Shown here piece by piece: positions 23,665-31,838 of a stretch of DNA of 36,882 bases. Origin of the DNA: JAYTQG01 sp043746815 (GTDB lineage: Bacteria > Actinomycetota > Thermoleophilia > Miltoncostaeales > Miltoncostaeaceae); contig JAYTQG010000211.1 in NCBI GenBank assembly GCA_043746815.1, forward strand, positions 1 through 36,882, given 5' to 3'. A program made the translations under genes and the position numbers. Below the pieces are notes generated by a model. The model did no database searches, was not told where the DNA came from, and was given only the letters and a program-made list of their open reading frames with translations. Position 1 is the stretch's first letter, and each line of letters starts with the position of its first letter.

Positions 23665-24590
23665 CTGAGCTCCGCGAAGAGGGCGGTCGAGAGGTAACGC
23701 TCGCCCGTGTCGCAAAGGAAGGTCACAATTGTCTTCCCATGGTTCTCCGGGCGCTTCGCAACCTGAAGGCTGGCCCAAACGTTTGCGCCAGCCGAGATCC
23801 CGACCAGAATGCCCTCCTCGGTCGCCAGGCGCCGCGCAACCGTCAGGGCATCCTCGTTCGCCACCGTCAGGACCTCGTCGTAGATCGAGGTGTTCAGAAT
23901 CTCGGGGACGAACCCCGCTCCGATGCCTTGAATCTTGTGCGGTCCGGGTGCTCCACCAGAGAGCACCGGCGAGTCAGTCGGCTCGACCGCGACGACCAGT
24001 AGCTCGGGGTTGCGGGCGCGAAGCACCTCGCCCGTTCCCGTGATGCTGCCGCCCGTGCCAACACCCGCGACAAGCACGTCCACGTGACCGTCCGTGTCCG
24101 CCCAAATTTCCTCTGCCGTGGTCTGCCGGTGGGTCTCTGGGTTCGCTGGATTCGCAAACTGCTGCAGCACGATGGCGTTCGGGTCTGCATTGGCGATCTC
24201 GTCGGCCTTGGCAAGCGCGCCCCGCATGCCATCAGGTCCCGGAGTGAGGACAACCTCTGCTCCGTAGGCACGAAGAAGCCCGCGCCGCTCGATGCTCATC
24301 GTCTCTGGCATGGTCAGCACAAGCCGGTACCCCTTCGCGGCGCAGACCAGTGCCAAGGCGATGCCCGTATTTCCCGAGGTCGGCTCAACAATGGTTGTCG
24401 TACCCGGAATGATCTTCCCAGCGGCCTCAGCCGCTGCGATCATTGCAACGCCGATGCGGTCCTTGACGCTGCCGCCGGGGTTAAACGATTCGAGTTTTCC
24501 GAGGACCGTCGCCCCCGTCGCCTCGCCCATACGAAGGCGAATAAGCGGCGTATGACCGACGAGGTCGACAATCGAGTTTGCGATTCTCAT
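23661..24590 (-). CDS. cysK: cysteine synthase A
   Basis: Pyridoxal phosphate enzyme making cysteine from O-acetylserine and sulfide. The PLP lysine is K43 in NPGGSVKDRIG. The substrate loop is TSGNTG, the PLP phosphate loop GVGTGGSITGTG, and the C-terminus has VGISAGAN and FLCDTGERYLST. At 309 residues it is full length. The ATG at 24590 has TATTAT 7 bases upstream, pointing to a leaderless mRNA; the longer open frame to 24815 is a shadow of the divergent gene. cysE, its pathway partner, is encoded 1.5 kb away on the same strand but with its own promoter. Confidence 0.96.
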   Translation of the reverse strand: MRIANSIVDLVGHTPLIRLRMGEATGATVLGKLESFNPGGSVKDRIGVAMIAAAEAAGKIIPGTTTIVEPTSGNTGIALALVCAAKGYRLVLTMPETMSIERRGLLRAYGAEVVLTPGPDGMRGALAKADEIANADPNAIVLQQFANPANPETHRQTTAEEIWADTDGHVDVLVAGVGTGGSITGTGEVLRARNPELLVVAVEPTDSPVLSGGAPGPHKIQGIGAGFVPEILNTSIYDEVLTVANEDALTVARRLATEEGILVGISAGANVWASLQVAKRPENHGKTIVTFLCDTGERYLSTALFAELS

Positions 24591-24596
24591 AATGAC

Positions 24597-24603
24597 GATA
24601 ATA
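24597..24603. promoter_or_regulatory. divergent overlapping -10 boxes (cysK and DUF6941-like gene)
   Basis: GATAATA reads TATTAT on the minus strand (24603-24598), 7 bases before the cysK ATG, and GATAAT on the plus strand (24597-24602), 31 bases before the plus-strand ATG at 24634, with GGAG at 24617-24620. Same layout as the cysE/NIL intergenic region. Confidence 0.5.
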
Positions 24604-24633
24604 CCGCGGCAATTGCGGAGAAAGCGAATATCG

Positions 24634-25068
24634 ATGCTCGCAGATATCCAGACGGTCCAGATTTCGATGATGATTCCAGCCGACTGCGCCCAGGCTGTGG
24701 GTGGCAAGCTGTACATCCTGGGAGGTGGCTTCAACCACCTCGCCGTGCCAGAGTTTCCGGCGGCCCACACCTTCGACGTCGCCCTGATCGTGGACGTACC
24801 GTGGGACAACACCAACCGGCCCTACGATGTCGCCATCGAACTCGTCGACGCTGATGGCCAATCACTTGGCTATCGCGCTGAAGCCACGCTGGAGACCGGC
24901 CGACCCGCAGGCGCACGTCCCGGCACTTCCTTCGCGCTTCCGCTCGCGATCCCCGTCAGCGTGGAGTTCCCTGCCCCCGGCCGGTACGCCATCCGCGGCG
25001 AAGTGAACGGCGTGGAAGTCCGTCGCGCCGTCCTGGACGTCGTCTCAGCCGCCGAGGTTGGGTCGTAG
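24634..25068 (+). CDS. DUF6941-like protein
   Basis: A 144-residue protein. The opening (LADIQTVQISMMIPADCAQAVGGKLYILGGGFNHL) and the following FPAAHTFDVALIVDVPWDNTNRPYDVAIELVDADG resemble the small family DUF6941, thought to be an all-beta domain; the function is unknown. FPAPGRYAIRGEVNGVEVRRAVLDV closes a beta-sandwich pattern. The ATG at 24634 is preferred because it begins the conserved part; an ATG at 24592 would overlap the cysK promoter. No signal peptide. The family name is from memory and moderately sure. Confidence 0.7.
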   Translation: MLADIQTVQISMMIPADCAQAVGGKLYILGGGFNHLAVPEFPAAHTFDVALIVDVPWDNTNRPYDVAIELVDADGQSLGYRAEATLETGRPAGARPGTSFALPLAIPVSVEFPAPGRYAIRGEVNGVEVRRAVLDVVSAAEVGS

Positions 25069-25143
25069 CTCGCCGCCAACCCGCCGGAAGCCTAAGCTCG
25101 CCCGTGCGTGGCCTAGTGTCCCGCGCCGGAAGTTTCTTTACGT

Positions 25144-25167
25144 TTGCGACGGCTGCGACCGTCGCAA
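25144..25167. terminator. 9-bp hairpin between convergent genes
   Basis: TTGCGACGG, loop CTGCGA, CCGTCGCAA: a perfect stem in the 207-bp gap between the DUF6941-like gene and the convergent gene ending at 25276. No T-run on either side, so a bidirectional terminator is plausible but unproven. I see nothing else firm in the gap. Confidence 0.4.
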
Positions 25168-25275
25168 TCCATCGTCCTCGGTCTCCCGAATATGGCCAGA
25201 TATGCAGGAGACACTGCGTCCTGACTTGCTCGGTCTCGCTCGCCGAATTCCGCAACGAACTTCCGACGCAGGACA

Positions 25276-26769
25276 CTAACTGGCCCCGCTCGACTCGTGC
25301 TGTGCGGCGGCCGCGATCCGGCGCAGCATCTCGGGGAACACGAACTTGTGGAAGGGCTTAACCGCGTACCAGTAGCACCAGCCGAGGAAGCCGTGCGGGT
25401 CGTAGAACGCGGTTTGCCGGATGATTGAGCCATCCCGCGTCGGCTCCACGCGAAACTGGAGCCATGCGCGCCCGGGGAGCCTCATCTCTGCCGCGAGACG
25501 CAAGAGACGGTCGGGTTCGAAGGCTTCCACGCGCCAGAAGTCCAACGTCTCGCCAACCGTTAGCTCGACCGGGTGGCGTCGCCCACGCCGCATCCCAGGG
25601 CCCCCGAGCACCATGTCAAGCACTCCGCGCAGGCGCCAGAGTGCGTCGCCGTAGTACCACCCTTGCCTGCCCCCAATGCGTTGGATGGGAGCGAATGCCT
25701 GCTCGGCGGGTACGCTCACCGCCACCCAGCGGGAGTCAACGATCTGGCGGCGCAGGGGAATGGGCGTGCGGCGAAGGAAACGGCCCGACGATGAGGCCGC
25801 GTCCGTCCATCGTGTCGGCTCTATGCCACTGCGAGAGATCGCGAGTGCAATGGCATCGGCGACGGAGCGGGGGCGGATCGTGAAGTCGCGCGAAGCCCGA
25901 TCGTCGTGGACGACTGTTTCGTTTCGGACACCATCCACGAGCTTCCGTCCGACACGGGCGTACACCGGGGTGATCAGGCCGAGCCACAGGCTCGAAATAC
26001 GCGGGGAGAGGACGGGGACCGGGATGACATGCCTTCGGAGGCCACGCTGACGCGCGTACTCGCGCATGAGGTCTCCGTACGACACCTGTTCCGGCCCGCC
26101 GATCTCATAGATCCGGCTCTCCTCGCAGTCGAGATCGATGGCCTCGGCCAGGTAGCCCACGACATCGGTGACCGCGATTGGTTGGGTGAGGGTACGGACC
26201 CAGCTTGGGGTCAGCATCACCGGGAGGCGTTCCACCAAGGAGCGGATCATCTCGAACGACAGGCTGCCTGAACCGATCACGATTGAGGCGCGGAACTCGA
26301 TCGTAGGAACGCCACTCTCGCGCAGGATGCGCCCGACCTCCTGTCGGCTGGCCAGGTGGCTGGAGAGATCGCTCCCGGAACCAAGGGCCCCGAGGTAGAC
26401 GATCCGGCGAACGGCGCTTGCCCGAGCGGCGGCGGCGAACGTTTGTGCTACCTCGCGTTCCTCACGTTCGAAGTCGCCAGCCGAGCCCATTGAGTGGACG
26501 AGGTAGAACGCGACGTCGACGCCGTCAAGCGCCTGGGCGACGGCGTCGGGTCGCCGCAGATCGACAGCGCGCACCTCGGTCGTCGCGGCGACCCTGCCGT
26601 CGAGCGCTTCCGGCCGTCGGGCGAGGCAACGGACAGAGTAGCCAGTTGCCTCGAGCACACGAAGGAGGCGCCCACCCACATACCCCGTTGCGCCCGTAAG
26701 GCCGACAACCCGCCCTGGCCGGGGCAGCCCCGCGGCGTCGAGATGCTCGTGATTCGCGGTGATCGTCAT
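25276..26769 (-). CDS. NAD(P)-binding epimerase-like protein with DUF2867 domain
   Basis: A 497-residue two-domain protein. The N-terminal Rossmann domain has GLTGATGYVGGRLL (about residues 23-36), then YLVHSMGSAGDF and RIVYLGALGSGS, of the atypical SDR type (YbjT-like), followed by RIYEIGGPEQVSYGDLM. The C-terminal ~170 residues (WVAVSVPAEQAFAPIQRIGG, GWYYGDALWRLRG, PHGFLGWCYWYAVKPFHKFVFPEML) match DUF2867. Such fusions are common in actinobacteria and have no assigned substrate. The ATG at 26769 is preceded, 6 bases away, by AATGCT, a near match to the leaderless -10 box. Confidence 0.88.
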   Translation of the reverse strand: MTITANHEHLDAAGLPRPGRVVGLTGATGYVGGRLLRVLEATGYSVRCLARRPEALDGRVAATTEVRAVDLRRPDAVAQALDGVDVAFYLVHSMGSAGDFEREEREVAQTFAAAARASAVRRIVYLGALGSGSDLSSHLASRQEVGRILRESGVPTIEFRASIVIGSGSLSFEMIRSLVERLPVMLTPSWVRTLTQPIAVTDVVGYLAEAIDLDCEESRIYEIGGPEQVSYGDLMREYARQRGLRRHVIPVPVLSPRISSLWLGLITPVYARVGRKLVDGVRNETVVHDDRASRDFTIRPRSVADAIALAISRSGIEPTRWTDAASSSGRFLRRTPIPLRRQIVDSRWVAVSVPAEQAFAPIQRIGGRQGWYYGDALWRLRGVLDMVLGGPGMRRGRRHPVELTVGETLDFWRVEAFEPDRLLRLAAEMRLPGRAWLQFRVEPTRDGSIIRQTAFYDPHGFLGWCYWYAVKPFHKFVFPEMLRRIAAAAQHESSGAS

Positions 26770-26784
26770 ACGGCGAGCATTGCA

Positions 26785-26817
26785 CCTCGGGGGTCGAACC
26801 TCGACGGGTACCCGAGG
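26785..26817 (-). terminator. nested hairpin after vapC
   Basis: CCTCGGG pairs with CCCGAGG, and inside it GTCGA pairs with TCGAC around a three-base loop. It begins 4 bases past the vapC stop on the minus strand, just before the next gene's promoter region. No T-run; a U-less terminator is likely. Confidence 0.5.
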
Positions 26818-26821
26818 GAAA

Positions 26822-27205
26822 CTACCGCGGGACCACGATCACGCAGCAGCGCAGGCCAGGCGCGCGACTGATGCGGGCGTCTGCAGTGACGAGCGGACAA
26901 TCCAAGGCCTCCGCGAGCGCAACGTATGCGCCGTCGTAGGCCGATAGGTTGTCTCGAAGCTCCCAGACCCGGGCGAGGAGTCCGAGGAGTGGATACCTCG
27001 TCGCCGCAACCGCAGACCAGGTCTCCAGGGCACGCCACCCCTGTTTGGCCGAAATTGCGCCCGTATGGGCCAGCCGCCGGAGGGCGTTTGCGAGTTCGGC
27101 GTCCACGATGTGCGGGGTGTGCAGGTGCTGGTGATCGATGGTCGCGCGCGAGTGGCCGTCGCCGACAAGCGCAGCCACGACGGCCGACGCGTCGACGACG
27201 ATCAC
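26822..27205 (-). CDS. vapC: VapC-type PIN-domain ribonuclease toxin
   Basis: A 127-residue PIN domain. The four acidic residues of the metal site are visible: D5 (IVVDASAVV), E37 (IVDAELANALRR), D91 (SAYDGAYVALAEAL) and D109 (PLVTADARI). Family members cut tRNA or rRNA when released by the antitoxin; the target here is unknown. The GTG start overlaps the antitoxin stop (GTGA, 27202-27205), the usual coupled arrangement. A hairpin follows the stop. All key residues are intact, so the toxin is probably active. Confidence 0.93.
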   Translation of the reverse strand: MIVVDASAVVAALVGDGHSRATIDHQHLHTPHIVDAELANALRRLAHTGAISAKQGWRALETWSAVAATRYPLLGLLARVWELRDNLSAYDGAYVALAEALDCPLVTADARISRAPGLRCCVIVVPR

Positions 27206-27423
27206 GGTTCTAAGCGGTCAGCGTCTAGCGCCCGGAGGATGTCCGCGTTGGAGACCCCAAGATCAGGGAGCGCTCCGAACAACGCGCGGTTGTCGACGCG
27301 CTTTGAGACGGCGGCCAGTTCTCTGATTGCCACAGCGCTCACGGAGGCACCGTCATCTGCGGCCATTCGCTCCAACCGCTCGACTACCTCGTCTGGAACA
27401 TTTCGCAGGTAGAGCGTTCGCAT
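27202..27423 (-). CDS. vapB: VapB-type antitoxin (FitA-like ribbon-helix-helix)
   Basis: A 73-residue protein. The N-terminal strand RTLYLRNVPDEVVERLERMA and following helix SVSAVAIRELAAV form a ribbon-helix-helix DNA-binding fold of the FitA/VapB type. The C-terminal part (ALFGALPDLGVSNADILRALDADR) would wrap the toxin. First gene of the vapBC pair, expected to repress its own promoter with VapC. The ATG at 27423 has a good -35/-10 pair and a palindrome directly upstream. Confidence 0.9.
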   Translation of the reverse strand: MRTLYLRNVPDEVVERLERMAADDGASVSAVAIRELAAVSKRVDNRALFGALPDLGVSNADILRALDADRLEP

Positions 27424-27429
27424 CCACGT

Positions 27430-27457
27430 ATGCTAGCTCATGGCTTGCAATGTGCAA
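27430..27457 (-). promoter_or_regulatory. vapBC promoter and putative operator
   Basis: On the minus strand TTGCAC (27457-27452) and TAGCAT (27435-27430) stand 16 bases apart, and the -10 box ends 6 bases before the vapB ATG (leaderless). The inverted repeat TTGCA-ATG-TGCAA (27445-27457) covers the -35 box and is a good candidate VapB operator. Confidence 0.6.
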
Positions 27458-27510
27458 CGCCTTGACGCTCTCCGGAACCCGAATCAAATCGGACCGAAGG
27501 GCGCCCCTGC

Positions 27511-27516
27511 TACCGT
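27511..27516 (+). promoter_or_regulatory. -10 box of a leaderless promoter (moxR)
   Basis: TACCGT, 7 bases before the GTG at 27524. It supports that GTG over the longer open frame that begins at 27440. Confidence 0.45.
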
Positions 27517-27523
27517 CAGGCTT

Positions 27524-28507
27524 GTGAGCCACTTGACGACCGCTCGGGCCGAACGCGACGACGAGATTGCCGACACGATTGCGCTCGCCGGGGCCATGGT
27601 GGATGCCATTGGGAGTGTTGTCTTGGCGCCGAAGCCCGTGCTCCGTGCCAGCGTCGCCTGCCTTGTGGCTGGCGGGCACTTGATGATCGAAGACGTCCCT
27701 GGGGTGGGCAAGACGATGCTCGCGAGGGCGCTCGCGGCTGCGGCCGGAATGTCCTACGCGCGGCTCCAATGCACGGCGGATTTGATGCCCGCTGACGTCA
27801 CGGGCGTTTCGATCTACCATCAACCCACCGGCAATTTCGACTTTCGCCACGGTCCAATCTTCGCCAACCTGGTGTTGGTCGACGAGATCAACCGCTCCTC
27901 GCCGCGAACGCAGTCAGCGCTCCTTGAAGCGATGGAGGAGGGGCAGGTCACCGTGGACGGTGCGACACGCCCGCTCCCGGACCCCTTCATGGTGGTGGCG
28001 ACGCAGAACCCGGTGGAATACGAGGGGACCTTCCCGCTGCCGGAGGCGCAGCTGGACCGATTCATGATGCGCCTGCACCTCGGCTATCCAGAACCCGCCG
28101 ACGAAGCCGCGTTGGTCACGGGCACGGCGGGGGCGGCAAGCTTGCATGCCCTTCAGCCGGTCGCCAGCGAGGCAGCCGTTCGGCGTTCCATCGCGGCGGC
28201 GGAGCGTGTCCACGTGGACGTGGCCATCGCGGACTATGTCGTCTCGGTCGCGACGGCCACGCGTCGTGACGAACGGCTGCTGTTGGGTGCGAGCCCGCGC
28301 GCGGGATTGGCCCTTGTTCGCGCGGCGCGGGCATGGGCGCTGACCGATGGGCGTGACTACATCCTCGCTGATGATGTTGTCGACCTTGCACCGGTCGTGC
28401 TGTCGCATCGTGTGGTCGTGAGCCCGGCGGCCAGAACGCGCTCACGTTCGGCGTCGGACATCATTGCCGAGATCGTCGAGCGGGTTCCGGCACCGCCCTT
28501 GCGATGA
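27524..28507 (+). CDS. MoxR-family AAA+ ATPase
   Basis: A 327-residue AAA+ chaperone-like ATPase. Walker A is GVGKT (about residues 60-64) in MIEDVPGVGKTMLARAL. Walker B is LVLVDEINRSSPRTQSALLEAMEE, sensor 1 MVVATQNPVEYEGTFPLPEAQLDRFM, and the lid GASPRAGLALVRAARAWAL. MoxR ATPases act on partner proteins encoded next to them, here a DUF58 and a transglutaminase-like protein. The GTG at 27524 gives the normal N-terminus. The stop overlaps the DUF58 start (ATGA, 28504-28507). Divergent from vapB. Confidence 0.93.
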   Translation: MSHLTTARAERDDEIADTIALAGAMVDAIGSVVLAPKPVLRASVACLVAGGHLMIEDVPGVGKTMLARALAAAAGMSYARLQCTADLMPADVTGVSIYHQPTGNFDFRHGPIFANLVLVDEINRSSPRTQSALLEAMEEGQVTVDGATRPLPDPFMVVATQNPVEYEGTFPLPEAQLDRFMMRLHLGYPEPADEAALVTGTAGAASLHALQPVASEAAVRRSIAAAERVHVDVAIADYVVSVATATRRDERLLLGASPRAGLALVRAARAWALTDGRDYILADDVVDLAPVVLSHRVVVSPAARTRSRSASDIIAEIVERVPAPPLR

Positions 28508-29667
28508 CCCGACGGGCGGGAGGCTTCCTCGGTGCAGGAGCGGCCACCATCGTGGCGTCCCGGCTCTTTGGAGCGGCCGCGCTCATGCCGGTCGGTGTGG
28601 CATTCGTTCTCGCGCCGATGCTGGCGTTCGCGCTGACGGTCCTCATCACCCGCGCGACGCGCATTACCCGACGGATCGATCCCGTCAGCGTCGTTGCGGG
28701 TGAGGGAGTGATGGTTGAGCTCACGCGCACGGGCTGGCCGACTCGGCTGCGTCTCGGGAGTGCCGTGGTGTGGGAGGTCGATCCCGGTATGGGCGGCCTT
28801 TCGACCTTCCAGACTCCTCAGGCGCCGGACGGGGTCGTGCACGCTTCTGGGGTGCGCCGGGGCCGCCACGTCCTTGCTCCCGTGGTTGCTGTCGTCCGGG
28901 ACCCGTTTGGACTTTCGCAGCGAAGCATTCAGATGGACGACGGTGCCGTCGTGGACGCCCGTCCGGCGCTCCTCAATGCGAAGCCAGCAGAGACCGGACC
29001 AGCGCACGGGCGACCCGGGCGCGCGAGCGCGGGTGCCCTCGTCGGGAGTCTGGACGTCGTGGGGACGCGCGCCTACCGTCCTGGCGATCGTCTGAACCGG
29101 ATCAATTGGCGACAGACGGCGAAGCGCGGCGAGCTCCATACGCTGGAGTTGATGGGGGACGATCCTGGACGTGCGAACCAGGTTGTTCTCCTGGACGCTG
29201 GCCCGGCAACCCGTACCGGGGAGCCAGATTTTGAACTCGCGGTAGCCGCGGCAGCGACCATTGCCGATCACCTCGCCCACGCGGGGAGACTGATTGCATT
29301 TGAGCACTCCGGTGCACCCAAGGAACGGGTGTCATCGGGGTACCACCTGCAGGGCCGGGTCATCGAGTGCCTCACGCGGCTCGACGGCGGAGGAGGCGAA
29401 CTCGTCAGTGCGATGGTCTTGCGCGAAGCGTCGACCCTCGGGGCGGGTCGAGGTCTCATCGTCGTGACATCGCGGCCAGACCCGGGCCTGGCGGCGGCCG
29501 CTGCGGCGGTTGTCCGTGCACATCACCCGCTGGTGATCGTCTTGGTCGGGGCCGAGGCCAGTCAACGCGAGCGCGTCGTTCGAAGCGAGGGTGCGCGGCT
29601 GATCGTCGGAAGGAGTCGACGCGAGCTCGCGGACGCCCTCATCGGGGCGTGGGGCTACCGTGGCTAG
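28504..29667 (+). CDS. DUF58 domain protein
   Basis: A 387-residue protein with two N-terminal hydrophobic segments (ATIVASRLFGAAALMPVGVAFVLAPMLAFALTVLI), an extracellular or cytosolic beta region, and the DUF58 core (VVGTRAYRPGDRLNRINWRQTAKRGELHTLE). A von Willebrand A-like region follows (QVVLLDAGPA, GLIVVTSRPD). DUF58 proteins are regular partners of MoxR; the biochemical role is unknown. It overlaps moxR by 4 bases and the next gene by 8, so the three are one coupled operon. Confidence 0.92.
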   Translation: MTRRAGGFLGAGAATIVASRLFGAAALMPVGVAFVLAPMLAFALTVLITRATRITRRIDPVSVVAGEGVMVELTRTGWPTRLRLGSAVVWEVDPGMGGLSTFQTPQAPDGVVHASGVRRGRHVLAPVVAVVRDPFGLSQRSIQMDDGAVVDARPALLNAKPAETGPAHGRPGRASAGALVGSLDVVGTRAYRPGDRLNRINWRQTAKRGELHTLELMGDDPGRANQVVLLDAGPATRTGEPDFELAVAAAATIADHLAHAGRLIAFEHSGAPKERVSSGYHLQGRVIECLTRLDGGGGELVSAMVLREASTLGAGRGLIVVTSRPDPGLAAAAAAVVRAHHPLVIVLVGAEASQRERVVRSEGARLIVGRSRRELADALIGAWGYRG

Positions 29668-31834
29668 GCAACCACAGCTGGCCATCCGAGCGGCGCTCTT
29701 GGTCGCGGCAACCGGAGTTGGCTGGAGCAGTCTGATTCGGGATGGCTCGCTGCTCCGCCTCGTGCTCGCGGCGGTCGTCGGGTTGCTCATTGGCCTGCAG
29801 TTCGGCGGGGTGCGCGGATGGCGGGCACGCGGCGGGGCAATGGTTCTGGCGCTTGCCGGGCTCGTTGTCCTGACGGCTGGTAGTGCCGGGGGCGGAGTGG
29901 TCGGATCCGGTTGGAGCGCTCGTGGTGTCGCGCTCCGTGCGGCTGGCCGGGTATTCGGTCACGGAGCCTTTCCGACGCGCATTTCGGCGGGAATTCTGGG
30001 GGTTGAACTCGGGGTGCTGATCGTGACGGCGGTCGTCGCCGCCTTGGCATGTCGTCGGACACTCACCGCGGTCGGTGCGACGCTCGGTGTCGTCGCCTAT
30101 GCCTGGACGCTTGCGCCCCCCACGCACCCACTCCTCAATGGGGCGATTCTTGCGGCCGCACTGCTTGCTGCGGTTGGGGGTCCGGGCCCAGCTCGCGTCC
30201 GGATCGCAGCGGGCTTGTCACTCGCCGGTGTTGCCCTCGCCGCGTCTGTTCCACTGGTGTCCACCGCCTCGCTTGTTAACTGGCGCACGTGGAGCTTCAC
30301 CGGAGGCCCAGCCCCCGCGTCGAGCGTGATCAGCTTCGACCAGCGGTACGGGCAGTTGGATTGGCCAGCAACGCCGACCGTCGTGCTCAGGGTCAGCGCA
30401 CCGCTGGCCCTTCCGATGCGGGCCGCGGTGCTCCCAAACTTTGCTGATGGTCGCTTCACGTTCGATCCCAATAGTCCGGACGACCCGCTGACCGTTCAGG
30501 GCGACCGGATCATCTTGGACGCCGGGGCATCCGGGGGGATCCAGCAGCGCGTCACCTACACGGGTGCCGAGAGTGCGGTTGTGCTCGCTGGGGGGCGGCC
30601 GACATCGCTATCGGGCCCCTTCAAGAACGCCACCGCGAGCACGAAAGACGGTGCCATCCGGATCTCTCCGACGCTGTCGTCAGGCAGTCAGTACGTCGTC
30701 ACGACGACCTCACCCGATCCGGGTATCGCCGCGCTTGCCTCGGCCGCGCCACTGCCAGCGGGCTCGGCCGACCTTCAGCTGGACGGGCGGACCCGCGTAT
30801 CGGTGCCCGCATGGCGGCCGAACACCCGGAGGCTCCCCGCAGGCCGGTTTGGTGTCTACTCACCGGTCGCTGAGCTCGCGGGACGAGCGGCGGCAGGGGC
30901 CGCAAACGAGTATGAGGTTGTCGTCCGCACGGAGGCGCTGCTCAGGGAGCGCTTTGACTACCGGGAACAGCCGCCGACGCCGGTGGGCGACACCCCATGG
31001 CTTGTCGACTTTGTCGCGACAACCCACCAGGGGTTCTGCCAGCAGTTCGCGGGCGCCATGGCCCTGATGCTGCGGATGGATGGCATTCCCGCGCGCGTCG
31101 CTGTTGGCTTCACGGCCGGTGTTCCCGATTCCAGCGGGAAGGACTACGTCATCGTCGATCGCGACGCACACTCGTGGGTTGAGGTGTTCTTTCCGGGATA
31201 CGGCTGGCTGCCGTTTGATCCCACCCCAGGGCGCTCAGCCCCGAACCGGGCATCGGTGTCTTCGTTGGGGTATTCACTCAAGGGATTGACGCTTCCGAGC
31301 TTTGGTGCTTCGCTGCCGGCGCGCCCGGTGCGTCCAGAGCGCCCGGCTCCCCCAGCGGCAACGACGCCGATCCCTCCGACGTCCCCACCGGGGGCACCTC
31401 CCAAGAACGGGACTGCGTGGTGGCCCTGGCTCCTCGGACTGGTTGGGCTGTCCATGCCACTGCTCCCCGGGGGTGTGAAGTACCTGCGTCGCCGCCGTCG
31501 CCGCCGGTCCGGATCCGCCACCGCGCGAGCATTGGCTGCCGGGCATGAGGTCTCGGACCTGCTTCGCGACCTCGCGCTCCCAGAGCCCGCGGGGGGGACG
31601 GGTACCGCATGCGCCGCGGCGCTTCACCGCCGCACCGGCATCTCGGCCGAAGCGTTCTACCGGTGCCTTGGCCGTGCGCGTTTTGGCGGCAGCGACGTGA
31701 GCGAAACGGACGCAGATGCCGCTTGGGTCGCCCATGACGAACTACGCGACGCGCTTCGCTCTGGCTCATCGTGGCCACGGTGGGCTGCGGGTCTCATGAC
31801 CCCCCGCTCGCTGCGACCACCTTCGCTACCCTAG
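29660..31834 (+). CDS. TgpA-like membrane transglutaminase-domain protein
   Basis: A 724-residue protein. Several hydrophobic segments fill the first ~200 residues (DUF3488-like), followed by an extracytoplasmic transglutaminase-like domain with the triad C460 (QGFCQQFAGAM), H504 (DAHSWVEVFFPGYGW) and D520 (PFDPTPG). A Pro-rich linker, one more membrane helix (WPWLLGLVGLSMPLLPGGVKYL), a run of arginines and a cytosolic DUF4129-like tail come after. All triad residues are present. The start is the GTG at 29660, overlapping DUF58 by 8 bases. MoxR, DUF58 and TgpA form a widespread set probably acting on envelope proteins or peptidoglycan (inference). Confidence 0.92.
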   Translation: MARQPQLAIRAALLVAATGVGWSSLIRDGSLLRLVLAAVVGLLIGLQFGGVRGWRARGGAMVLALAGLVVLTAGSAGGGVVGSGWSARGVALRAAGRVFGHGAFPTRISAGILGVELGVLIVTAVVAALACRRTLTAVGATLGVVAYAWTLAPPTHPLLNGAILAAALLAAVGGPGPARVRIAAGLSLAGVALAASVPLVSTASLVNWRTWSFTGGPAPASSVISFDQRYGQLDWPATPTVVLRVSAPLALPMRAAVLPNFADGRFTFDPNSPDDPLTVQGDRIILDAGASGGIQQRVTYTGAESAVVLAGGRPTSLSGPFKNATASTKDGAIRISPTLSSGSQYVVTTTSPDPGIAALASAAPLPAGSADLQLDGRTRVSVPAWRPNTRRLPAGRFGVYSPVAELAGRAAAGAANEYEVVVRTEALLRERFDYREQPPTPVGDTPWLVDFVATTHQGFCQQFAGAMALMLRMDGIPARVAVGFTAGVPDSSGKDYVIVDRDAHSWVEVFFPGYGWLPFDPTPGRSAPNRASVSSLGYSLKGLTLPSFGASLPARPVRPERPAPPAATTPIPPTSPPGAPPKNGTAWWPWLLGLVGLSMPLLPGGVKYLRRRRRRRSGSATARALAAGHEVSDLLRDLALPEPAGGTGTACAAALHRRTGISAEAFYRCLGRARFGGSDVSETDADAAWVAHDELRDALRSGSSWPRWAAGLMTPRSLRPPSLP
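31827..31832 (+). promoter_or_regulatory. -10 box of a leaderless promoter (TPR gene)
   Basis: TACCCT, 6 bases before the ATG at 31839. It lies inside the last codons of the transglutaminase gene, so the small gene may be read both from the operon and from its own promoter. Confidence 0.4.
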
Positions 31835-31838
31835 ACGA

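Noticed and set aside
25104..25361. 85-residue plus-strand frame with TAAGCT five bases before a GTG
   Set aside because: The -10 match and spacing are off the window's pattern, the product is Arg/Cys-rich without fold signals, and its end runs antisense into the DUF2867 protein gene.
28357..29307. 316-residue minus-strand open frame opposite moxR/DUF58
   Set aside because: Charged, Arg/His-rich shadow of two well-supported genes.
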